Of a stretch of DNA of 64,000 nucleotides, positions 60,040-64,000 are shown one piece after another (position 1 is the stretch's first letter; each line of letters opens with the position of its first letter). The DNA lies in the NCBI GenBank assembly GCA_040954595.2, contig CM082597.2, positions 434,001 to 498,000 of the forward strand. Direction: 5' to 3'. The position numbers were made by a program, and so were the translations under genes. The notes under the pieces are model-generated. The model was given only the letters and a program-made list of their open reading frames with translations, was not told the DNA's origin and made no database searches. The DNA is from Balanoglossus misakiensis. Its lineage: Eukaryota; Hemichordata.

Positions 60040-61420
60040 AATTCTTCGCTGAACACTGCGTCGCACGTGCCTAAAGCAAAAGTGCGTCCTGTAGTGAAAC
60101 TGACACGTGTCCAGAAATTTCATCTTTTGTTTGAAATTGACACAATGTCATAAGTGACCGGCCGCGGCTTGTCCATTTCACATTTACGTTGAAATGGACA
60201 TGGGTAAACACTACCGTGCATTTCTACTGCAATAAAACGGGAAATTTTCTTGACAAGACATTTTCACGACGTCAAGAGAGGCAACTGTCACGTGGCGATT
60301 AACTTTCGCTTTCTCGTATTTCACTCCATCGTTCGTATCTCCGAAAAATCAACATTTTTGCGAATTTTTATTATTTTTGCGTTTTGGGCTCTCGTCTAGT
60401 TCGCGAAAACTTCCCGTTTTACAGTATTAATTCACAAAAATTTGCAAATTTCAATAATGAAATCAATGTTTTAATGTTATCAACTTTCAAAAACGGCAGG
60501 GCAGTAATTGAAATCATTTCTTCGGCATCTCATTAAAGTGATCCTAAAAAAACAAAAGTTTGTGTTCCTCCGGATAAATTTCCATATATGCGTCTCGCCT
60601 AGCCTTTTTGTGAAATACACCTAACAAGAAATCCTGAAGTTAAATTGGATAGCTGCGCCATTTAAGTTGGGAAATTACCCTTGCTTGGTAAATACGGCAG
60701 ACTTCCTAGCGGCGTCGTTGCAATTACGAGCCTCTTTTGAATTGCGGGGTTTTCGGCAGTAACTTCAAACGAATGATACTCGCGAGTAAAACGGTTTTTC
60801 TGCCAGAAAATCGCGCCTTGGGTCGCGGCAAACACACAGGGATTGAAGTACAAGGCTTTGAGAGAGGAGGTTTACATCGAAAAGGTTTTTTCTTTAATAA
60901 ATAGACGCGTAGCCGTACTTCAAAGAGAAGTGTCGAGCGACGCACACTCCGTCGTGTGAGGGCCGAGACACTCGTCGCTGAATATAACGGGGCCTCATTA
61001 GTAAAAGGTGTGAAAATGCTTAGAATATAACGGGAAACATTAGAACGTAAATATCACAAGGACTATTAAATATACGACTTATTCTCTGTGCCTAGACTCT
61101 TGTATTTTAACCAGCTGCTTTCGGAATAAAGGACAGAACGCAGGATTTCGCGAAAACCGAGATTGTTTTGATTTCGCTCCCCGAGTGTGAATGTGATTCA
61201 CACCTCCGTCGAACGATAAATATTAGCTAGAGCCGGGACTTACCTTTTAAAAAATCAGTCGACCGAGGCAAATTCCACTTTCTTCTAAAACTCTTATCCC
61301 TGCAACAATTAATTTTACTGCATACAACTATAAATGTCGCAAATTTCTGTCACAATATCAAAAGTCCATCCCTTCTCATATATCTCACGTGTAGCAATGT
61401 ATATGCCGGAAGTCACTTGG
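60040..61420 (-). promoter_or_regulatory. CpG-rich promoter-like region
   Basis: CpG is clearly denser here than in the preceding 60 kb. The region carries CACGTG at 60064, 60104, 60289 and 61386, a GACGTC at about 60268, GGCCGCGGC-type sequence near 60160, and an ETS-type GCCGGAAGT near 61406. A 10-bp perfect inverted repeat (GTCCATTTCA, 60171-60180 and 60190-60199) surrounds a 9-nt loop. A perfect minus-strand splice donor (AAAAG|GTAAGT) lies at 61244/61243. Together this suggests a transcription start region, more likely leftward because of the donor. Open minus-strand frames at 60662-60945 overlap in two frames, and neither shows a known domain. Direction and gene identity are inference. 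Confidence 0.4.
61238..61243 (-). promoter_or_regulatory. consensus splice donor, minus strand
   Basis: TTTTTTAAAAG|GTAAGTCCC. The 37 codons upstream on the minus strand, ending STDFLK, are open but have no ATG. An internal acceptor-like TTGTTGCAG would give a 55-nt exon. It could also be the end of a non-coding first exon that starts near the ETS site at 61406. Confidence 0.35.
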
Positions 61421-63712
61421 GTCATATCATTATTAGAGGAGGGGCGTCCATCTGTCCCGTTAAATGCTAATTTTGATGGATTTTAAACATTCTTGACTGT
61501 AAAAACTCAACTCTATTTCACAGATACAGTTCTGTGGAAAATTTAATAGATATGTATGAATTACTGTAGAACACTCCATCTCAAGAAAGCAGCTCACTTC
61601 TCCTAGCAGGCAGTAAACAAATATCAATGTCAAATTTTCTAAAAGATGTAGTTTCGATTCTTCTCAAACCGTACAGTAAGAACTGAGATGTAAATAATTG
61701 CATGGAAAGTAAACGTCATATATAGGCCATATGCTAAGAGAAATAAAATGTGCGATGTTTATTTTTATAAGTCTCGTAGCTCAGTCGGCAAATTTATAGA
61801 TTTATACTTAATAGTTTTTCGCATCCATAGCTGAAGGCTCGGCCTTGTTAATGGGCGGATGCCACAAGGAAGACACGCGACTCGGTCGATTACGCTGTTT
61901 TCCGGATAAGAAGGCATATTAATAATTAATTGTGCGGCAAAAAGTTGCTTTGTTTAATAATATATGAATATATAATGGTAAGATATGGTTGTAAGACTGG
62001 AAACTTGTGAGAACGCGTAAACTGTAATGACACTATGTATAAGCTTACCAAACTTTTGAAATTTGATGATTTTTTTTACCTAAAAATTGATCTTGATATA
62101 TAAAGCGTTTCTAGGATTTTCTACATTGGTTTTAATACTAGCGATTAGGATTTACACACAACATTTTTTTATTGAAGAGAATGAAGGTTTGTTGCCCTTA
62201 GCGCGTATCCTTCGCTGGTTTCACATTTCGATCAAAAATGAACGAGACAATGCAATATTTTTCAGCTTCAAGTCAACTGGGACAGGCATTGGTTTGAATA
62301 ACAATCTATATTTCATTGCTAGTAACAAAATCCCAAATGAGATGATGTATAATCCACGACAAACATGTTATTCCTAGGAAAAAGAAAAAGTTATCGCACA
62401 AATGTTGACGATTGCAAGTATACATCGAAGACCAAAGTCACTGACTGGAAGAATCTTCTGAACTTGTATATCGGTTCACATGTGTGAAGCTATCTCAAGT
62501 TCTAGGATTTGTCGGCTCCTTCATAAAATGGAAAAAGGATTAGAGACTGTTTGAGTGAAGACTGAACGGATGTGTTGAACGACGCCAAACGGGATCTGCA
62601 TCGTCTCAACTGAGAAACAAGTTCCTGTAGCCCCAGGAAACCAGTTTCAATCTACTGAATTGCCCAAACCAATGATGTAAAGTGCTTCTTCCACGCTACT
62701 CCTATCTTTAATACCAACCACCGCTCTCTTTAAAAATTCATATTTTTCATCAAGAATTGGTCTCCATGCCAACAGCGTAAGTGGTTCGTTTAGATGATGC
62801 GACCCAGGCGACCATTCGTATTTTATGCGATAGCCTTATGGTGAATTATTAGTTACACCCAAGGAGGGGTTGCCAAGAGATACTTGTAACTTGGGGGAGT
62901 TTTGCAATAAGTAGAAAATGTTGCAATCCTCTTTCTACTTAGAACCTCTTCTCGCTCAACACCAAAACTTCCCAGCCATGTCGGTAAAAAGCGCTGTCTA
63001 AGGCCGTCTACAGGTCACAGACCGCCGCCTTGGCAAAAGGGCCGACTCGAACCCCATTCGTGAACTTTACAGAGATAGGCCTACCAGTATTTCATAATTT
63101 CATTTTTACAGGTTTGAGTAAAATTGCAGAGTTACAACCATTTGACCTAGCTTGCAAATGAGTCCCTGGCGCCATAGTTATCAGATGTGTAAATCTATAC
63201 AGATACGGTGGAAAATTAAGAAATTCGCATCAAGCAAAGATATTAATAATTTGTTAGATACTTATAATTAAATTTGACATGCTAAGAAAGAGTGATGCTG
63301 TGCGGTTTTCGCTGGTTAGCCGAAAGTTAGAAGTATTCATTGGTAAAACTTTGCATCCTGTGTAAAAAACGAAGTTCAAACTACATATGTATTTTGCACT
63401 TTTCATTTAACAGCTAACTAATAATACGCATGATATTTGATGTCAAGGGTTCGACTTATAGTCAACGATCTCAAAATCACTGATTTAGGATCACTTTCCT
63501 GTCCACCGGTTTCGGGGGAATTATTCTAAATATGTCTGGAGTCTGAAACTGTGGCACCAAATCAGCGCCAATCCAGATATCATATCACGGGGAAAGCCGT
63601 CACGTTGTTTTCCAGTGAATGAATAAACTGAATGAAACAAATCGGGAGATATAATTCAGCGACAATAGGATGAGTACAGTGGCGCCATGGCTGACAATCC
63701 ATGGTGGTGCAC
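61421..63712. other. non-coding stretch, moderate CpG, no gene seen
   Basis: CpG is less depleted than in the bulk of the window. Donor-like GTAAGA/GTAAGT sites (61674, 61971, 62784) have no acceptable exons. A strong acceptor TTTCATTTTTACAG near 63111 opens a 15-codon frame ending in TGA (LSKIAELQPFDLACK); alone it is not enough for a call. Confidence 0.4.
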
Positions 63713-63727
63713 AGCGCCCTCTAGCGG
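63713..63727 (-). promoter_or_regulatory. CTCF-like site, good match
   Basis: The minus strand reads CCGCTAGAGGGCGCT, agreeing with CCASYAGRKGGCRSY at 14 of 15 positions (the third base is G instead of A). It lies in a locally CpG-containing segment near the right edge. Binding is inference. Confidence 0.4.
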
Positions 63728-64000
63728 CCATGTTGTAAATTCCTAACACTGTGATAAAGTCCACATACGCACCACTTTTGCGTTAATCAATGACACGAAA
63801 ACCCATTTCCAGTTTCTGAAAATTTTACTGCTATATTTTAAAAGTGTTTTAAAATATCTTTTCATACTTGACGCTTTGGAATCCCTAAGTTTGTACTGTA
63901 TATTTGATTTCATACAGTGTTTGCAGTGATTTGAACAGGATAGGTAGAATAAATTTGATCAATGATGCATGAATGCGGTGGAGTTGATAATAACATCTTT

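Noticed and set aside
61771-61790. tRNA-like A box (GTCTCGTAGCTCAGTCGG)
   Set aside because: No B box at the right distance and no cloverleaf can be drawn; chance or a fragment.
63037-63055. Reverse-strand B-box-like GGTTCGAGTC
   Set aside because: No A box upstream on the minus strand and no acceptor stem.

Overview
The window is AT-rich eukaryotic nuclear DNA, roughly one third G+C by eye. It has long non-coding stretches, abundant microsatellites and minisatellites, and old transposon copies, with no bacterial-style gene packing. CpG is visibly depleted and TG/CA rich over most of it, except near 5.7-6.5 kb, 10.5-11.4 kb and 60.0-64.0 kb. The repeat types and the absence of recognisable vertebrate repeats suggest an invertebrate animal, probably marine. 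That is inference; the species cannot be named from the sequence alone.

No complete, recognisable protein-coding gene is visible. Almost all open frames of 60-125 codons are of the length expected by chance in this much AT-rich DNA. The best gene-like signals are all of low to moderate confidence: a three-exon small-gene model on the minus strand (5692-6284), a 21-nt microexon with near-ideal splice signals (2861-2881, plus), a gene-like zone at 10.46-11.57 kb with minus-strand short exons and a plus-strand 3' coding end followed by AATAAA, a possible ATG exon with a downstream acceptor (37398-37690, plus), and a CpG-rich promoter-like region (60.04-61.42 kb) with clustered CACGTG motifs and a perfect minus-strand splice donor.

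The securely readable content is repetitive. A 5'-truncated non-LTR retrotransposon (47285-47630) keeps the C-terminal end of its ORF, a 41-A tail and an exact 13-bp target-site duplication. A second, decayed LINE piece (35550-35800) still shows a reverse-transcriptase C-terminal signature. Four copies of a ~93-bp TTAA-flanked inverted-repeat element (9.8, 19.6, 41.5 and 55.3 kb) look like a piggyBac-type MITE family. There are also a 3 x 40 bp CCAAT-containing tandem repeat, three further minisatellites, a 29/31-bp hairpin, a (GGA)n tract of 174 bp, and two dispersed-repeat pairs.

Possible regulatory grammar includes seven palindromic RFX X-box-like motifs scattered over the window, five AGGTCA half-sites forming two DR4 pairs, and two CTCF-like cores. 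Their function is unknown. No operon, CRISPR array, tRNA or rRNA gene was found, and I saw no coherent novel multi-gene system.
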